A DNA stretch of 64,000 nucleotides from Klebsiella aerogenes. Its GTDB lineage: Bacteria > Pseudomonadota > Gammaproteobacteria > Enterobacterales > Enterobacteriaceae. The notes under the pieces were generated by a model that worked only from the letters and a program-made list of their open reading frames with translations, searched no databases and was not told where the DNA came from. Position 1 is the stretch's first letter. Every line of letters starts with the position of its first letter. The stretch spans positions 620,001 to 684,000 of the forward strand of contig CP119076.1 of assembly GCA_029027985.1 (NCBI GenBank). Reading direction: 5' to 3'. A program made the translations under genes and the position numbers. Positions 43,204-55,108 of the stretch are shown here, one piece after another.

Positions 43204-43401
43204 ATGAACCATAACGATATGTATTCAATGAATAATTTTGATTTCCTGGCACGTAGTTTCGCCAGGATGCGCGCGCAAGGCCATTCAGTTGATCTTCAGG
43301 CTATTGTCGGCAATATGGATGAGAAACATCGTGCATGGTTTTGCCAACGCTATGAGTTCTATTGTCGTCAGGTGAATAGCGCGGCCGAGTTAGAACACTA
43401 G
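43204..43401 (+). CDS. glgS: GlgS (ScoR), surface composition/glycogen-linked regulator
   Basis: A 65-aa protein conserved in enterobacteria, reported to affect glycogen, motility and biofilm. The central [18 protein letters not shown] and [18 protein letters not shown] match E. coli GlgS. The ATG at 43204 is preferred: AAGGAG lies 7 nt before it, but only one base before the ATG at 43198. In E. coli it also follows hldE. It is convergent with ubiK, with a REP and a terminator between. Confidence 0.92.
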   Translation: MNHNDMYSMNNFDFLARSFARMRAQGHSVDLQAIVGNMDEKHRAWFCQRYEFYCRQVNSAAELEH

Positions 43402-43527
43402 ACCTTTGAAGAACTGCCCGGCGTAGATTTAATTCAGCGCACTGGGGTGTTGCCACCCGAACCGGTATTTTCCCTGCTTGCGCTGCGCTTAGCAGGGCTA
43501 CGGCGGGGGAGGCAAATGGCGTGGATC

Positions 43528-43561
43528 GTAGGCCGGGTAAGCGCAGCGCCACCCGGCAAGA
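43528..43561. repeat. Single REP element between glgS and ubiK
   Basis: TAGGCCGGGTAAGCGCAGCG followed by CCACCCGGC, the same palindromic family as the REP heads near 2850 and 8401. It is located between two convergent genes, a typical REP position. Confidence 0.8.
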
Positions 43562-43583
43562 ATATGAGTGCGGTAGCAAAATG

Positions 43584-43610
43584 AAAACGGGCCATCAGGC
43601 CCGTTTTTTT
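43584..43610. terminator. Bidirectional terminator glgS/ubiK
   Basis: The stem ACGGGCC / GGCCCGT with loop ATCA is flanked by AAAA on the left and TTTTTTT on the right; it ends at the ubiK stop codon. Confidence 0.88.
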
Positions 43611-43878
43611 ATTGCTGCTCTTCGCCCTTCGGCGCGGTTGAGCGGCTTTCCAGATCGCTAATCCGCTGCTCCAGTAAAGCCAATTTCTCACGGGTGCGCA
43701 GTAAAACCTGCGTCTGCACGTCGAACTCTTCGCGGCTTACCAGATCCAGGCGAGTCAGCTGCGACTGGAGCACCTGACGGATCTTCTTCTCTACATCATC
43801 TCCAAGATCGCGAAGGCCTTTCGGCATCGATTCATGGACCTGGCGGGCGATTTGTTCAATTTTTTTCGGGTCAATCAT
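43609..43878 (-). CDS. ubiK: Ubiquinone biosynthesis accessory factor UbiK
   Basis: An 89-aa BMFP-type (YqiC) protein assisting ubiquinone synthesis together with UbiJ. An amphipathic N-terminal helix ([20 protein letters not shown]) precedes a C-terminal coiled coil ([20 protein letters not shown]) used for trimerisation. The start at 43878 (MIDPKK) is chosen with AGGA upstream; the frame extends five codons further. The tail after the coiled coil is shorter than in E. coli. Confidence 0.93.
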   Translation of the reverse strand: MIDPKKIEQIARQVHESMPKGLRDLGDDVEKKIRQVLQSQLTRLDLVSREEFDVQTQVLLRTREKLALLEQRISDLESRSTAPKGEEQQ

Positions 43879-44007
43879 GGCGGATTCCTGCACTGGTCTA
43901 TTTGCCGTTCATTGTAGTGCTAACGGGGCAGCCTATAAACCAGAAATGTTTACCGCGTGACGAGTAGCCATTGATGAAGATAGTTAATGGCGTTATAGTT
44001 ACCTCGC

Positions 44008-44157
44008 TTATTCTCAGGGCGGGGCGAAATTCCCCACCGGCGGTAAATCAACCAACGCGTTGAAAGCCCGCGAGCGCTTCCGGTGAAAACGGGAAGGTCA
44101 GCAGATCCGGTGTAATTCCGGGGCCGACGGTTAAAGTCCGGATGGGAGAGAGTAACG
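44008..44157 (+). promoter_or_regulatory. FMN riboswitch (RFN element) of ribB
   Basis: About 150 nt carrying the RFN hallmarks in order: CTCAGGGCGGGGCGAAATTC and CCCACCGGCGG, an AAAGCCCGCGAGCG helix, GGTCAGCAGATCCGGTG, CGGGGCCGACGGTTAAAGTC and GGATGGGAGAGAGTAACGG. It binds FMN and represses ribB, as known in E. coli. The expression platform lies between 44158 and the ribB start. Confidence 0.96.
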
Positions 44158-44262
44158 GCTCAGTCGGGTTCCGATCCGCTTGCGTTGACTTTTGCCGCTA
44201 AACCGGCACTCCTAAGACTGCCCTGATTCTGGTAACCATAATTTTAATGAGGTTTTTTTACC

Positions 44263-44916
44263 ATGAATCAGACGCTCCTTTCTTCTTTTGGTACCGCTTT
44301 TGAACGTGTGGAACACGCTTTAAACGCACTGCGCGAAGGCCGCGGTGTGATGGTGCTTGATGATGAAGACCGTGAAAACGAAGGCGATATGATCTTCGCC
44401 GCCGAAACCATGACCGTTGAGCAAATGGCGCTGACCATTCGTCACGGCAGCGGCATTGTCTGCCTGTGCCTGACCGAAGACCGCCGCAAGCAGCTCGACC
44501 TGCCGATGATGGTTGAGAACAACACCAGCGCCTACGGCACTGGCTTTACCGTGACCATTGAAGCGGCAGAAGGCGTGACTACCGGTGTATCCGCCGCTGA
44601 CCGCGTCACGACCGTACGCGCGGCGATTGCCGATGGCGCGAAACCATCCGACCTGAACCGTCCTGGCCACGTCTTCCCGCTGCGCGCGCAGCCGGGCGGC
44701 GTCATGACCCGTGGCGGTCATACTGAAGCGACTATCGATCTGGTCACCCTGGCGGGCTTCAAGCCGGCTGGCGTACTTTGTGAACTGACTAACGATGACG
44801 GCACCATGGCACGCGCGCCGGAGTGCATCAAGTTTGCGCAGCAGCACAACATGGCCGTCGTCACCATTGAAGATCTGGTGGCTTACCGCCGCGAGCACGA
44901 TCGCAAAGCCAGCTAA
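44263..44916 (+). CDS. ribB: 3,4-dihydroxy-2-butanone 4-phosphate synthase RibB
   Basis: A 217-aa enzyme of riboflavin synthesis converting ribulose 5-phosphate to dihydroxybutanone phosphate and formate. The acidic metal site [10 protein letters not shown] near residue 33 and the HTEATIDL motif near residue 153 are intact. Length is as in E. coli. It is under the FMN riboswitch. In E. coli zupT lies between ribB and ygiD; here only 166 bp separate them. Confidence 0.98.
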   Translation: MNQTLLSSFGTAFERVEHALNALREGRGVMVLDDEDRENEGDMIFAAETMTVEQMALTIRHGSGIVCLCLTEDRRKQLDLPMMVENNTSAYGTGFTVTIEAAEGVTTGVSAADRVTTVRAAIADGAKPSDLNRPGHVFPLRAQPGGVMTRGGHTEATIDLVTLAGFKPAGVLCELTNDDGTMARAPECIKFAQQHNMAVVTIEDLVAYRREHDRKAS

Positions 44917-44936
44917 TTTCCCGCTGACTTAAATCA

Positions 44937-44968
44937 AAAGCCCACCATCGAGTGGGCTTTGTTGTTTT
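44937..44968 (+). terminator. Terminator of ribB
   Basis: The 9-bp stem AAAGCCCAC / GTGGGCTTT with a 6-nt loop is followed by GTTGTTTT. Confidence 0.85.
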
Positions 44969-45082
44969 CAGACTTTAATGTTCAAATTTTCTGATGATCA
45001 TCATCATGCTTATCCGAGTTTATCCCCGACCAAAAGCGCGTAATGTGAAGGCATCACATACTTCCTACTCAAGGATATCGTC

Positions 45083-45877
45083 ATGTCCCGTACCCGTATG
45101 CCAGCGTTGTTTTTAGGTCATGGTAGCCCGATGAACGTGCTGGAAGATAATATCTATACCCGCGCCTGGCACCATCTCGGCGAAACGCTGCCGCGGCCAA
45201 AAGCGATTGTGGTGATTTCCGCGCACTGGTTTACCCGCGGGACGGGAGTGACGGCGATGGAAGCGCCGAAAACCATCCATGACTTCGGCGGTTTCCCGCA
45301 GGCGCTGTACGACACTCATTATCCGGCTCCGGGCTCGCCAGAGTTGGCGCAGCATCTGGTTGAACTGCTGGCGCCGGTGCCGGTCGCGCTGGATAAAGAG
45401 GCATGGGGTTTTGACCACGGTTCGTGGGGCGTACTGATCAAGATGTATCCTGATGCGGATATTCCGATGGTTCAGCTCAGTATCGACAGCACCAAACCCG
45501 CGGCCTGGCATCTGGAGATGGGGCGTAAACTGGCATCGCTGCGTGATGAAGGCATTATGCTGGTGGCGAGCGGTAACGTGGTGCACAACCTGCGCACCGC
45601 GCGCTGGCATGGCGAAAGCACGCCGTATCCGTGGGCGGAATCGTTCAATGATTACGTGAAGGCGAACCTGAGCTGGAAAGGGCCGGTCGAAGAACACCCG
45701 TTGGTGAACTATCTGGCGCATGAAGGCGGATCGCTCTCTAACCCAACGGCCGAACACTTCCTGCCGTTGCTCTATATTCTGGGGGCGTGGGATGGCGAAG
45801 AACCGATAACTATCCCGATTGAAGGGCTGGAGATGGGGTCGCTCAGCATGCTGTCAGTGGTGGTGGGCGCGGCGTAA
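45083..45877 (+). CDS. ygiD: 4,5-DOPA dioxygenase-like extradiol enzyme YgiD
   Basis: A 264-aa LigB-superfamily zinc/iron enzyme related to plant DOPA 4,5-dioxygenase. Metal-ligand candidates are in FLGHGSPMN, VISAHWFTR, GFDHGSWG and VASGNVVHNL. E. coli YgiD ring-opens DOPA in vitro; the in vivo substrate is unclear. An AAGGA site precedes the ATG. It is convergent with ygiC across a terminator. Confidence 0.93.
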   Translation: MSRTRMPALFLGHGSPMNVLEDNIYTRAWHHLGETLPRPKAIVVISAHWFTRGTGVTAMEAPKTIHDFGGFPQALYDTHYPAPGSPELAQHLVELLAPVPVALDKEAWGFDHGSWGVLIKMYPDADIPMVQLSIDSTKPAAWHLEMGRKLASLRDEGIMLVASGNVVHNLRTARWHGESTPYPWAESFNDYVKANLSWKGPVEEHPLVNYLAHEGGSLSNPTAEHFLPLLYILGAWDGEEPITIPIEGLEMGSLSMLSVVVGAA

Positions 45878-45900
45878 CGGCGCGATAGTGTGGATGAAGA

Positions 45901-45935
45901 AACCCCGGCGACGAAGGTGGCCGGGGTTTTATTTT
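45901..45935. terminator. Terminator between ygiD and ygiC
   Basis: The 9-bp stem AACCCCGGC / GCCGGGGTT with a 10-nt loop is followed by TTATTTTA. Confidence 0.85.
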
Positions 45936-47094
45936 ACTCGACGAAAATGTGCGGGTAGAAACGCGAAAGATCCTGGGTGATCAGCGCCCGATCTTCACGA
46001 ATGCCGATCCCGGCAGGTTGATCGTTGATAAGCCAACTGCCAATCAACGTATAGCTGTCGCCGAATTTCGGCAGCGGATAAAACTCCTGTACGATCGTGC
46101 CTTCCTCGCCGTACGGGCCTTCTACCGCTTCCACCACCTTGCCGTTCTCGACGATCGAGACGTTCGCGCCTTCGCGGGAGAAGATCGGCTTAATAACGTA
46201 CTTTTCCAGCTCCGGGTGGGCATCTTCGCTGAAGTAAGCCGCCAACAGGTTAGGGTGGTTCGGGAACATCTCCCACAGCATCGGCAGCAGCGCTTTGTTG
46301 GAAATAATGCTCTTCCACGCCGGTTCCAGCCAGCGTACGCCAGCGTCTTCCAGTTTGGTGGAGAACATCTCCCGCAGCATGAACTCCCACGGGTAGAGCT
46401 TGAACAGGTTGCCGATGACCTGATCCTGTAGGTCGGTGAACTGCCCTTTTTCGCCAAGGCCGATGTCCTCAACGTACAGAAACTCGGTCGCGATTCCGGC
46501 TTCCGCCGCGCAGTCCTGCAGATATTGCACGGTACCGCGATCTTCAACGGTATCGCGGCAGCACGCCATATGCAGCAGCTGGAAGCCAAACTGTTCGCGC
46601 AGCTCGCCGAAGCGCTCAATCAGCTTTTCCTGCAGGCTGTTGAACTGGTCGCTGCCCGCAGGCAACTGACCGGCGTTGATCTGATCTTCCAGCCAGATCC
46701 ACTGGAAGAAAGCCGCTTCGTACAACGAAGTTGGCGTATCGGCATTGTTCTCCAGGAGTTTCGGTTCGCCGACGCCATCCCAGGCCAGATCGAGGCGCGA
46801 ATAGAGCGACGGCTGGCTGGTTTTCCACGACTGGCGCACGAAGCCCCAGGTATGTTTAGGAATGCGGAATTTGGCCATCAGCTCGTCGCTGGCGATCACT
46901 TTCTCGACCACCTGCAGGCACATTTGATGCAGCTCGGCGGTGACGTCCTCAAGCTTTTCAACCTGCGCCAGCGTCAGCTTGTAGTAGGCCTCTTCGCTCC
47001 AGTACGGCTCGCCGTACATGGTGTGAAAGTTGAAGCCGTACTCGGTTGCCTTCTCGCGCCAGTCCGGACGCTCGGTAATGCTGATTCTTTCCAT
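45934..47094 (-). CDS. ygiC: YgiC, ATP-grasp glutathionylspermidine-synthase-like protein
   Basis: A 386-aa protein of the GSP synthase C-terminal (ATP-grasp) family, resembling the synthetase half of bifunctional glutathionylspermidine synthase but lacking the amidase half. [20 protein letters not shown] and [14 protein letters not shown] are typical segments. The E. coli orthologue acts as a peptide-type ligase whose cellular product is unresolved. It lies 5 nt behind ygiB, downstream of tolC, as in E. coli. Confidence 0.93.
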   Translation of the reverse strand: MERISITERPDWREKATEYGFNFHTMYGEPYWSEEAYYKLTLAQVEKLEDVTAELHQMCLQVVEKVIASDELMAKFRIPKHTWGFVRQSWKTSQPSLYSRLDLAWDGVGEPKLLENNADTPTSLYEAAFFQWIWLEDQINAGQLPAGSDQFNSLQEKLIERFGELREQFGFQLLHMACCRDTVEDRGTVQYLQDCAAEAGIATEFLYVEDIGLGEKGQFTDLQDQVIGNLFKLYPWEFMLREMFSTKLEDAGVRWLEPAWKSIISNKALLPMLWEMFPNHPNLLAAYFSEDAHPELEKYVIKPIFSREGANVSIVENGKVVEAVEGPYGEEGTIVQEFYPLPKFGDSYTLIGSWLINDQPAGIGIREDRALITQDLSRFYPHIFVE

Positions 47095-47099
47095 GCTGC

Positions 47100-47771
47100 T
47101 TAGCCGCCCATCGAGCGTGAAGAAGAGCTAGAGCCTGCGGCGCTACGCTGCATCGTCGATTGTTTGGCGACAGATTCGCCAAAGCCGCCGCGAGTCACGG
47201 TAGAGGTGGTCGCCGGTTTCGGCGCCATCGCGGTTTTCGGCACGTTCATGGTACGACCCGGTTGCGCCGCGCCGTAGCTCTTGCCGCTGGCGTCAGTGTA
47301 CTGGCCGTAAGCCGGGCTGGCCGGGTTTTTCGAGCTAAACAGCGGTTGCTGCGCAGCCATACCGCCGCCCATCAGGCGGCCCATCATGTAGCCTGCCATC
47401 AGCGGCATCCAGAAGCTGCCGCTGCTTTGCGCCTGCGCCTGGTTTTCCGGGGCAACGCCTGCCTGAGCTGGCGCCTGCTGGCACTGACCTTCACCAAACT
47501 CGGCGACGCAGTCTTCACGGCTGGCGTATTTCGGCGCGGTGCGCGCGGCTTCTTTCACCGCGTTGTTGTAAGCGGTGGTGCACTCTGCGGCTTTACTCGG
47601 GTTTGCCGCCGAACAGTCATCGGCATTTTGATACAGAGAAACCGTTTCGTCCGTTTTTTCACAACCGGCGAGCATAAATACGGCGGTCACAGCCAGGGCG
47701 ACCGGCGTCAGGTGGCGGGCGCTCCAGCTTTTGCGGAACGACGCATGATTAATATTTTTTGTCCGTTTCAT
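47100..47771 (-). CDS. ygiB: YgiB, DUF1190 lipoprotein-like protein
   Basis: A 223-aa protein with a hydrophobic segment ending in a lipobox-like FMLAGC near residue 37. A Cys-containing region resembling an exported domain follows ([33 protein letters not shown]), then a Gly/Met segment ([14 protein letters not shown]) and a Ser-rich tail. Role unknown; the ygiBC pair behind tolC is conserved and reported co-transcribed in E. coli. Confidence 0.92.
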   Translation of the reverse strand: MKRTKNINHASFRKSWSARHLTPVALAVTAVFMLAGCEKTDETVSLYQNADDCSAANPSKAAECTTAYNNAVKEAARTAPKYASREDCVAEFGEGQCQQAPAQAGVAPENQAQAQSSGSFWMPLMAGYMMGRLMGGGMAAQQPLFSSKNPASPAYGQYTDASGKSYGAAQPGRTMNVPKTAMAPKPATTSTVTRGGFGESVAKQSTMQRSAAGSSSSSRSMGG

Positions 47772-47942
47772 ATTTGTCTTCCAGGACCCAGTGGTAGTGC
47801 GTTTGTCAACGCTCAGGATAGAGTATGAGTGGTGGAAAATGAAGCGAAAGAGGGGAAAAGCGGAGGTCTTTACGTTGCCTTACGTTTAACTCACGCCCCG
47901 ACCAGCCCGAAGGCCAGACGAGGCGCTATCACGCAGAAACGA

Positions 47943-49397
47943 TTAGTGACTAAACGGATTTTTGCCGCTAGTGCTCGTTGTGCGAACGGAGGCCGGTTTG
48001 GCGGCGGCGGTGTCGCTATAGCCGTCCGCGGTGGCGTCCTGCTGCGGGTTTTCCGGCGCGACGTTGTCCGGAGAGGTCGAGGTCGCTTTACCCAGGGTAT
48101 TGTTCAACGCGATCAGATCCTGCTCGTTCAGCGTGCCGAGCGCGGACTTGATGTTCAGTTCGTTGATCAGGTAGTTATAACGCGCGCTGGAAAGCTGTTG
48201 CTTGGCGTTATACAGCGTCGTGGTCGCGTCCAACACGTCAACGATGGTACGAGTACCTACCGAGTAACCGGCTTCCATCGCATCTAAGGAGCTCTGCGCG
48301 GAGACCACCGCCTGTTTGTAGGCGTTGATGCTGCTGATGGAAGCGTTGACGTTGTTAAACGACGAACGAACGGTCTGAACGACGGTGCGGTGCGCGCTTT
48401 CCAGCTGCTCGCTGGCGCCGACGAAGTTGTACTGTGCTTGTTTAACCTGCGAGTTGACCATCCCGCCCTGATACAGCGGCAGGGAGAAGCTCAGGCCGAT
48501 TTTGTTCTGCCCGACGTCGGCATCGCTGTTGATATTTTTAGAGCCGCTGTAGCGGTTGTTCGATACACCGGTAGAGGCGCTTAAATCCAGAGTCGGCAGG
48601 TGGCCGTCCTGCGCCTGGCGAATTTGTTCGCGGGCCAGGTCCTGGCTCAAACGGGCTTGCAGCAGCGACAGGTTACGCTTTTCCGCTTCCTTCAGCAGCG
48701 CGTTAACCGTTTGCGGTTTGTTGGTTTTGAAGCCATCGACGTTCAGTGAGGCCAGTTCCGGATAGTAGTTGCCGGTAACCTGACGTAGCGCTTCAACGGC
48801 GTTGTCGAGATTGTTGCGCGCGGTGACTTCGTTTGCCAGTACGGCGTCGTACTGTGAGCGGGCGTTTTGTACGTCGGTAATGGCGACCAGGCCAACGTTA
48901 AAGCGCTGAGTGGTCTGATCCAACTGGCGATAAATCGCCTGTTTCTGCGCTTCGGTATAGGAAAGCGTATCGATCGCGCTCAGTACGCTAAAGTAGGCGC
49001 TGGCGGTGTTCAGAATCAGATTTTGCTGATCGGTCTGATAGGTGACGTCCTGGATGCCCGCTGCTTTTTCCTGCAGGGTCAGCGCGCGCCATTTCGACAT
49101 ATCAAACAGCGTTTGCGTTAACTGCAGCGAACCGCTGGTGACGTTAGAGTTTTGGTCTTTAGCGTCGCGGAAGCCGCTGGTATAGGTATAATCCGCGCCC
49201 AGACCGAGTTGAGGCAGTAATGGGCTACGCGCTTCGTTGATCTTTTCGAATGCGGCATCGCGATCGGCTGCTGATTTACGCAGATCAGGGTTGCTTAAGC
49301 GCGCCTGCTGATAAACCTGCATCAGGTTTTCTGCCTGACTCATGGCGCTGAAGCCCGTCAGGCCCAGGCCGATAAGGATGGGAAACAATTTCTTCAT
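47943..49397 (-). CDS. tolC: Outer membrane efflux channel TolC
   Basis: A 484-aa trimeric outer-membrane channel used by AcrAB and other tripartite pumps and by type I secretion. The signal peptide MKKLFPILIGLGLTGFSAMSQA is followed by repeated helical segments (SPLLPQLGLGADYTYTSGFR, GLVAITDVQNARSQYDAVLA). It is slightly shorter than E. coli TolC: a surface loop (GSKNINSDADVGQNK) and the C-terminal tail differ. The ATG at 49397 is chosen since AAGGA ends 6 nt before it but abuts the ATG at 49403. Followed by ygiB on the same strand. Confidence 0.97.
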   Translation of the reverse strand: MKKLFPILIGLGLTGFSAMSQAENLMQVYQQARLSNPDLRKSAADRDAAFEKINEARSPLLPQLGLGADYTYTSGFRDAKDQNSNVTSGSLQLTQTLFDMSKWRALTLQEKAAGIQDVTYQTDQQNLILNTASAYFSVLSAIDTLSYTEAQKQAIYRQLDQTTQRFNVGLVAITDVQNARSQYDAVLANEVTARNNLDNAVEALRQVTGNYYPELASLNVDGFKTNKPQTVNALLKEAEKRNLSLLQARLSQDLAREQIRQAQDGHLPTLDLSASTGVSNNRYSGSKNINSDADVGQNKIGLSFSLPLYQGGMVNSQVKQAQYNFVGASEQLESAHRTVVQTVRSSFNNVNASISSINAYKQAVVSAQSSLDAMEAGYSVGTRTIVDVLDATTTLYNAKQQLSSARYNYLINELNIKSALGTLNEQDLIALNNTLGKATSTSPDNVAPENPQQDATADGYSDTAAAKPASVRTTSTSGKNPFSH

Positions 49398-49592
49398 TTG
49401 CATTCCTTGTTGTGAAGCATAAGCGCTGCTCAAAATTCTAAAAATAATCGCTGATTGTATCGAGTCTGCCGTCGTAAAAAGTTGGCGTTACGTGCCATCC
49501 GGCGGTAATTTGCACCAATCTAACATACGGGCTGTAAAACGGTAGCCAAACGGCCTATAAATCCCTACTTTCGGATGAGCAGGACACAAACA

Positions 49593-50222
49593 ATGAGCAA
49601 GCCCAAGCAGCAGGGAATTACCTTCTCTAAAAACGATGTAGAAATTATTGCACGCGAAACACTTTATCGCGGTTTTTTTTCACTCGATTTGTATCGTTTT
49701 CGTCATCGCCTGTTTAACGGCGGGATGAGCGGCGAAGTGACACGCGAAATTTTTGAGCGCGGGCATGCCGCTGTCTTGCTACCCTTTGACCCGGTACGTG
49801 ATGAAGTTGTGCTCGTCGAGCAAATCCGTATCGCCGCCTATGATACCAGCGAGAGCCCATGGCTGCTCGAAATGGTCGCCGGGATGATAGAAGAAGGCGA
49901 AACGGTAGAAGACGTCGCCCGCCGCGAAGCGCTGGAAGAAGCCGGGCTTGAAGTTGGGCGCACCAAACCAATATTAAGCTATCTGGCAAGTCCCGGCGGC
50001 ACCAGCGAACGGTTATCGATCCTGGTGGGCGAAGTTGACGCATCCATGGCGAAAGGCATTCACGGCCTGGCCGAAGAACACGAGGATATTCGGGTGCATG
50101 TGGTGAGCCGGGAACAAGCTTACCAGTGGGTAGAAGAGGGGAAAATCGACAACGCGGCTTCTGTCATCGCCCTGCAATGGCTGCAGCTGCATTATCACAG
50201 CTTACGAAACGAGTGGAAATAA
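49593..50222 (+). CDS. nudF: ADP-ribose pyrophosphatase NudF
   Basis: A 209-aa Nudix hydrolase cleaving ADP-ribose to AMP and ribose 5-phosphate. The Nudix box [20 protein letters not shown] continuing AGLEVG is complete. The start at 49593 (MSKPKQQG) has AGGAC upstream and gives the E. coli length; an upstream ATG at 49575 has no ribosome site. First gene of the nudF-yqiB-cpdA-yqiA-parE run. Confidence 0.95.
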   Translation: MSKPKQQGITFSKNDVEIIARETLYRGFFSLDLYRFRHRLFNGGMSGEVTREIFERGHAAVLLPFDPVRDEVVLVEQIRIAAYDTSESPWLLEMVAGMIEEGETVEDVARREALEEAGLEVGRTKPILSYLASPGGTSERLSILVGEVDASMAKGIHGLAEEHEDIRVHVVSREQAYQWVEEGKIDNAASVIALQWLQLHYHSLRNEWK

Positions 50223-50223
50223 T

Positions 50224-50646
50224 ATGAAGCGTTATACACCTGACTTCCCGGAGATGATGCGCCTGTGCGAAACCAATTTCGCCCAGCTGCGCCGCCTGTT
50301 GCCTCGCACTGAGGCGGTTGGCGATATGGCGAACTATCAGGTGGGTGCGGCGCAATACCGGTTAACGGTGGTCGAATCGACCCGCTACACTACATTAGTG
50401 ACCATAGAACAGACTCTGCCTGCGGTGAGCTACTGGAGCCTGCCGTCAATGACGGTGCGCCTGTACCACGACGCCATGGTGGCCGAAGTGTGTTCGAGTC
50501 AGCAGATTTTTCGCTTCAAAGCGAGATATGATTATCCTAATAAAAAGTTGCATCAACGCGACGAAAAGCATCAAATTAATCAGTTTCTGGCCGACTGGCT
50601 GCGTTACTGTTTAGCACATGGAGCGATGGCGATTCCGGTTTGTTAG
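50224..50646 (+). CDS. yqiB: YqiB, DUF1249 protein
   Basis: A 140-aa cytoplasmic protein of the DUF1249 family with no established biochemical function. [20 protein letters not shown] at the N-terminus and [10 protein letters not shown] near the C-terminus are characteristic. It starts one base after the nudF stop, so the two are translationally close. Confidence 0.93.
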   Translation: MKRYTPDFPEMMRLCETNFAQLRRLLPRTEAVGDMANYQVGAAQYRLTVVESTRYTTLVTIEQTLPAVSYWSLPSMTVRLYHDAMVAEVCSSQQIFRFKARYDYPNKKLHQRDEKHQINQFLADWLRYCLAHGAMAIPVC

Positions 50647-50670
50647 CGTCGTTAAACCTAAGGACACCAT

Positions 50671-51498
50671 TTGGAAAGCCTGTTAAACCTACCTCTGGCT
50701 GGTGAGGCCAGAGTCAGGGTATTACAAATTACTGATACTCACCTGTTTGCTGAAAAACATGAAACGCTGTTAGGTATCAATACCTGGGAAAGTTATCAGG
50801 CGGTATTGCGTGCGATACATGCCTCACAGCGTGAATGCGACCTGATTGTAGCAACAGGCGATCTGGCGCAAGACCACTCCGCCGCGGCCTATCAGCACTT
50901 CGCTGAAGGCATCGCGAGCTTTGCCGCACCCTGCGTCTGGCTGCCGGGCAACCATGATTTCCAACCGGCGATGTACAGCACGCTGCACGATGCCGGCATC
51001 TCCCCTGCAAAACGCGTCCTGTTGGGCGACCATTGGCAAATTCTCCTGTTAGACAGTCAGGTATTCGGCGTGCCCCACGGCGAGCTGAGCGACTTCCAAC
51101 TGGAGTGGCTTGAGCATCAGTTGGATGCCGCGCCCGAGCGCAACACGCTGCTGCTGTTGCATCATCATCCATTACCGGCGGGATGCAGCTGGCTCGATCA
51201 GCATAGTCTGCGCAACGCTGGAGCGTTAGATCGCATCCTGAGCAACTACCCGCGGGTGAAGCACCTGCTGTGCGGTCATATTCACCAGGAGTTGGATCTC
51301 GACTGGAACGGGCGGCGGATGATGGCGACGCCATCGACCTGCGTACAGTTTAAGCCGCACTGCGCCAATTTCACCCTTGATACTGTCTCTCCGGGCTGGC
51401 GCTGGCTTGAGCTGCACCCCGACGGCACGCTGACCACCGAAGTCTGCCGCCTGAGCGGCGCTGAGTTTCACCCGGATATCGCCTCAGAAGGATACTGA
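50671..51498 (+). CDS. cpdA: 3',5'-cyclic-AMP phosphodiesterase CpdA
   Basis: A 275-aa class III metallophosphoesterase hydrolysing cAMP. The metal-binding motifs occur in order: DTHLF, GDLAQD, PGNHDF, LLLHHHP and GHIHQE. The start codon is TTG at 50671 ([15 protein letters not shown]), with AAGGA upstream, the same unusual start used in E. coli. Its stop overlaps the start of yqiA. Confidence 0.96.
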   Translation: MESLLNLPLAGEARVRVLQITDTHLFAEKHETLLGINTWESYQAVLRAIHASQRECDLIVATGDLAQDHSAAAYQHFAEGIASFAAPCVWLPGNHDFQPAMYSTLHDAGISPAKRVLLGDHWQILLLDSQVFGVPHGELSDFQLEWLEHQLDAAPERNTLLLLHHHPLPAGCSWLDQHSLRNAGALDRILSNYPRVKHLLCGHIHQELDLDWNGRRMMATPSTCVQFKPHCANFTLDTVSPGWRWLELHPDGTLTTEVCRLSGAEFHPDIASEGY

Positions 51499-52073
51499 TG
51501 TCTACGCTTCTCTATCTGCACGGTTTTAACAGTTCTCCGCGCTCGGCAAAAGCGACGGCGTTGAAAACGTGGCTGTCGCAGAACTACCCTGAAATCAACA
51601 TGGTGGTGCCGGAACTGCCTGCCTGGCCGGCGCAAGCGGCCGAAATGCTGGAGGCCATCGTACTGGAGCGCGGCGGTGAGCCGTTAGGCGTGGTGGGCTC
51701 GTCGTTGGGCGGCTACTATGCGACCTGGCTATCGCAATGTTTTATGCTGCCGGCGGTGGTGGTTAACCCGGCGGTGCGGCCGTTTGAGCTGCTGAACAAT
51801 TTTCTTGGCCCCAATGAGAATCCGTACACGGGGCAGCAATATGTGCTAGAGTCTCGCCATATTTACGATCTTAAAGTCATGCATATCGACCCGCTGGAAG
51901 CGCCTGACCTCATCTGGTTATTGCAGCAAACGGGCGATGAAGTGCTTGATTACCGCCAGGCTGTTAACTATTTCGCCTCCTGCCGACAAACGGTCGAGGA
52001 GGGCGGTAATCACGCATTTGTTGGCTTTGAAGATCATTTCACCCAGATTATCGATTTTCTGGGCCTGCGCTAA
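51498..52073 (+). CDS. yqiA: Esterase YqiA (alpha/beta hydrolase)
   Basis: A 191-aa alpha/beta-hydrolase; E. coli YqiA hydrolyses short acyl-CoA or ester substrates. [15 protein letters not shown] near the N-terminus supplies the oxyanion region, GSSLGGYY the nucleophile Ser near residue 75, and GNHAF the catalytic His near the C-terminus. The ATG overlaps the cpdA stop (ATGA), indicating translational coupling. parE follows 30 nt later. Confidence 0.95.
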   Translation: MSTLLYLHGFNSSPRSAKATALKTWLSQNYPEINMVVPELPAWPAQAAEMLEAIVLERGGEPLGVVGSSLGGYYATWLSQCFMLPAVVVNPAVRPFELLNNFLGPNENPYTGQQYVLESRHIYDLKVMHIDPLEAPDLIWLLQQTGDEVLDYRQAVNYFASCRQTVEEGGNHAFVGFEDHFTQIIDFLGLR

Positions 52074-53999
<1,926 letters not shown>

Positions 54000-54020
54000 G
54001 TCATACTTTCCGCGAAACGT

Positions 54021-54047
54021 AAAAAGGGAGCTTTCAGCTCCCTTTTT
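54021..54047. terminator. Terminator of parE
   Basis: A perfect 12-bp stem, AAAAAGGGAGCT / AGCTCCCTTTTT, with a 3-nt loop. It can serve both parE and the convergent ygiN transcript. Confidence 0.9.
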
Positions 54048-54070
54048 CTATGCCCGCTTGTGCCATCGGC

Positions 54071-54385
54071 TTATACGCCAGCCTGCAGAATACGGATGTT
54101 AGTCTCCAGCACGTCGCCTTTGACCGCTTCGGCGTAAGCCTTCATGTGCGGCGTTTGCAGGTGTGCTTCCAGATGCGCGACGCTTTCCCACTGTTCAAGC
54201 ATGACGATCGAATCCGGGGCGGTCGTCTGGAAGCTCACGCCAGCGGCGTGATCAACCAGCGGCGCGTAGCCGTGGCAGCCCTCTTCCTGCAGCACCGCAG
54301 GAATAATTTTAGCGAACTGATCCAGTACTGCCTGGCGGTGGTGTTGGCCCGGACGGGTACGAATTTCGGCAATCACTGTTAACAT
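54071..54385 (-). CDS. ygiN: Quinol monooxygenase YgiN
   Basis: A 104-aa ABM-domain (ferredoxin-like) protein. E. coli YgiN oxidises menadiol to menadione and was proposed to form a quinone redox cycle with MdaB. MLTVIAEIRTRPGQHHRQAV and the central MLEQWESVAHLEAHL are typical. It lies 35 nt downstream of mdaB on the same strand. Confidence 0.95.
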   Translation of the reverse strand: MLTVIAEIRTRPGQHHRQAVLDQFAKIIPAVLQEEGCHGYAPLVDHAAGVSFQTTAPDSIVMLEQWESVAHLEAHLQTPHMKAYAEAVKGDVLETNIRILQAGV

Positions 54386-54420
54386 GGTTAACTCAACTCC
54401 TTCTGTGTGTAGACATCTAG

Positions 54421-55002
54421 TTAACCAAAAATCTCGACCAGATGCTTGCGATATTCTGCGATGACGTGTGGAACGTCAGGCATTTTTATCACGTCATTGG
54501 CGAGGAAGGTCGGCATCGCGCTCATGCCCAGGAACTGGTTGGCTTTGTGGAACGGCAGGTAAACGCCATCAACGCCGACGCCGTGGAAGAACTGCTCTTT
54601 GTCGGTGAACGCTTCCAGCGGCGCGTTCCAGGTCAGCGACAGCATGTACTGTTTGCCCTGGATTAAACCGCCGCCGCCATATTTTTTGCTATCGTCGGCG
54701 CGGGTGCGGCCATCGCTGGCGTACAGCGAACCATGACCCTCAGTGAAGACGTCATCCATGTACTTTTTCACGGTCCACGGTGCGCCCATCCACCAGCCCG
54801 GCATCTGCCAGATAACCACGTCGGCCCACAGGAAATTCTGCACTTCTTCTTTGATGTCGTACTCGCCGTCGGCGCGGACGATTCTAACATCATGCCCGAG
54901 GTCGCGCAGATAACCATCCGCGACCTCGGTCAGGGTGTCGTTCAATTGGCCATTAGAGTGAGCGAATTTTTTCGCACCGTTGATAATCAAGATGTTGCTC
55001 AT
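54421..55002 (-). CDS. mdaB: NADPH:quinone reductase MdaB
   Basis: A 193-aa flavodoxin-fold FAD enzyme reducing quinones by two electrons with NADPH, protecting against redox cycling. ILIINGAKKFAHSNGQLNDT near the N-terminus and IWQMPGWWMGAPWTVKKYMD fit the family. Downstream of qseBC on the same strand, upstream of ygiN. The E. coli gene ygiZ between qseC and mdaB is absent here. Confidence 0.96.
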   Translation of the reverse strand: MSNILIINGAKKFAHSNGQLNDTLTEVADGYLRDLGHDVRIVRADGEYDIKEEVQNFLWADVVIWQMPGWWMGAPWTVKKYMDDVFTEGHGSLYASDGRTRADDSKKYGGGGLIQGKQYMLSLTWNAPLEAFTDKEQFFHGVGVDGVYLPFHKANQFLGMSAMPTFLANDVIKMPDVPHVIAEYRKHLVEIFG

Positions 55003-55108
55003 TTTTTACCCTCAAACGATTAAATTTGTCGGCAATGTTACCCCGCGAAGCGGGTGAGTAAAATGAGCAAAATGTGCAAAGTCTTTTGCATTTCCGGCAA
55101 TAATATTG

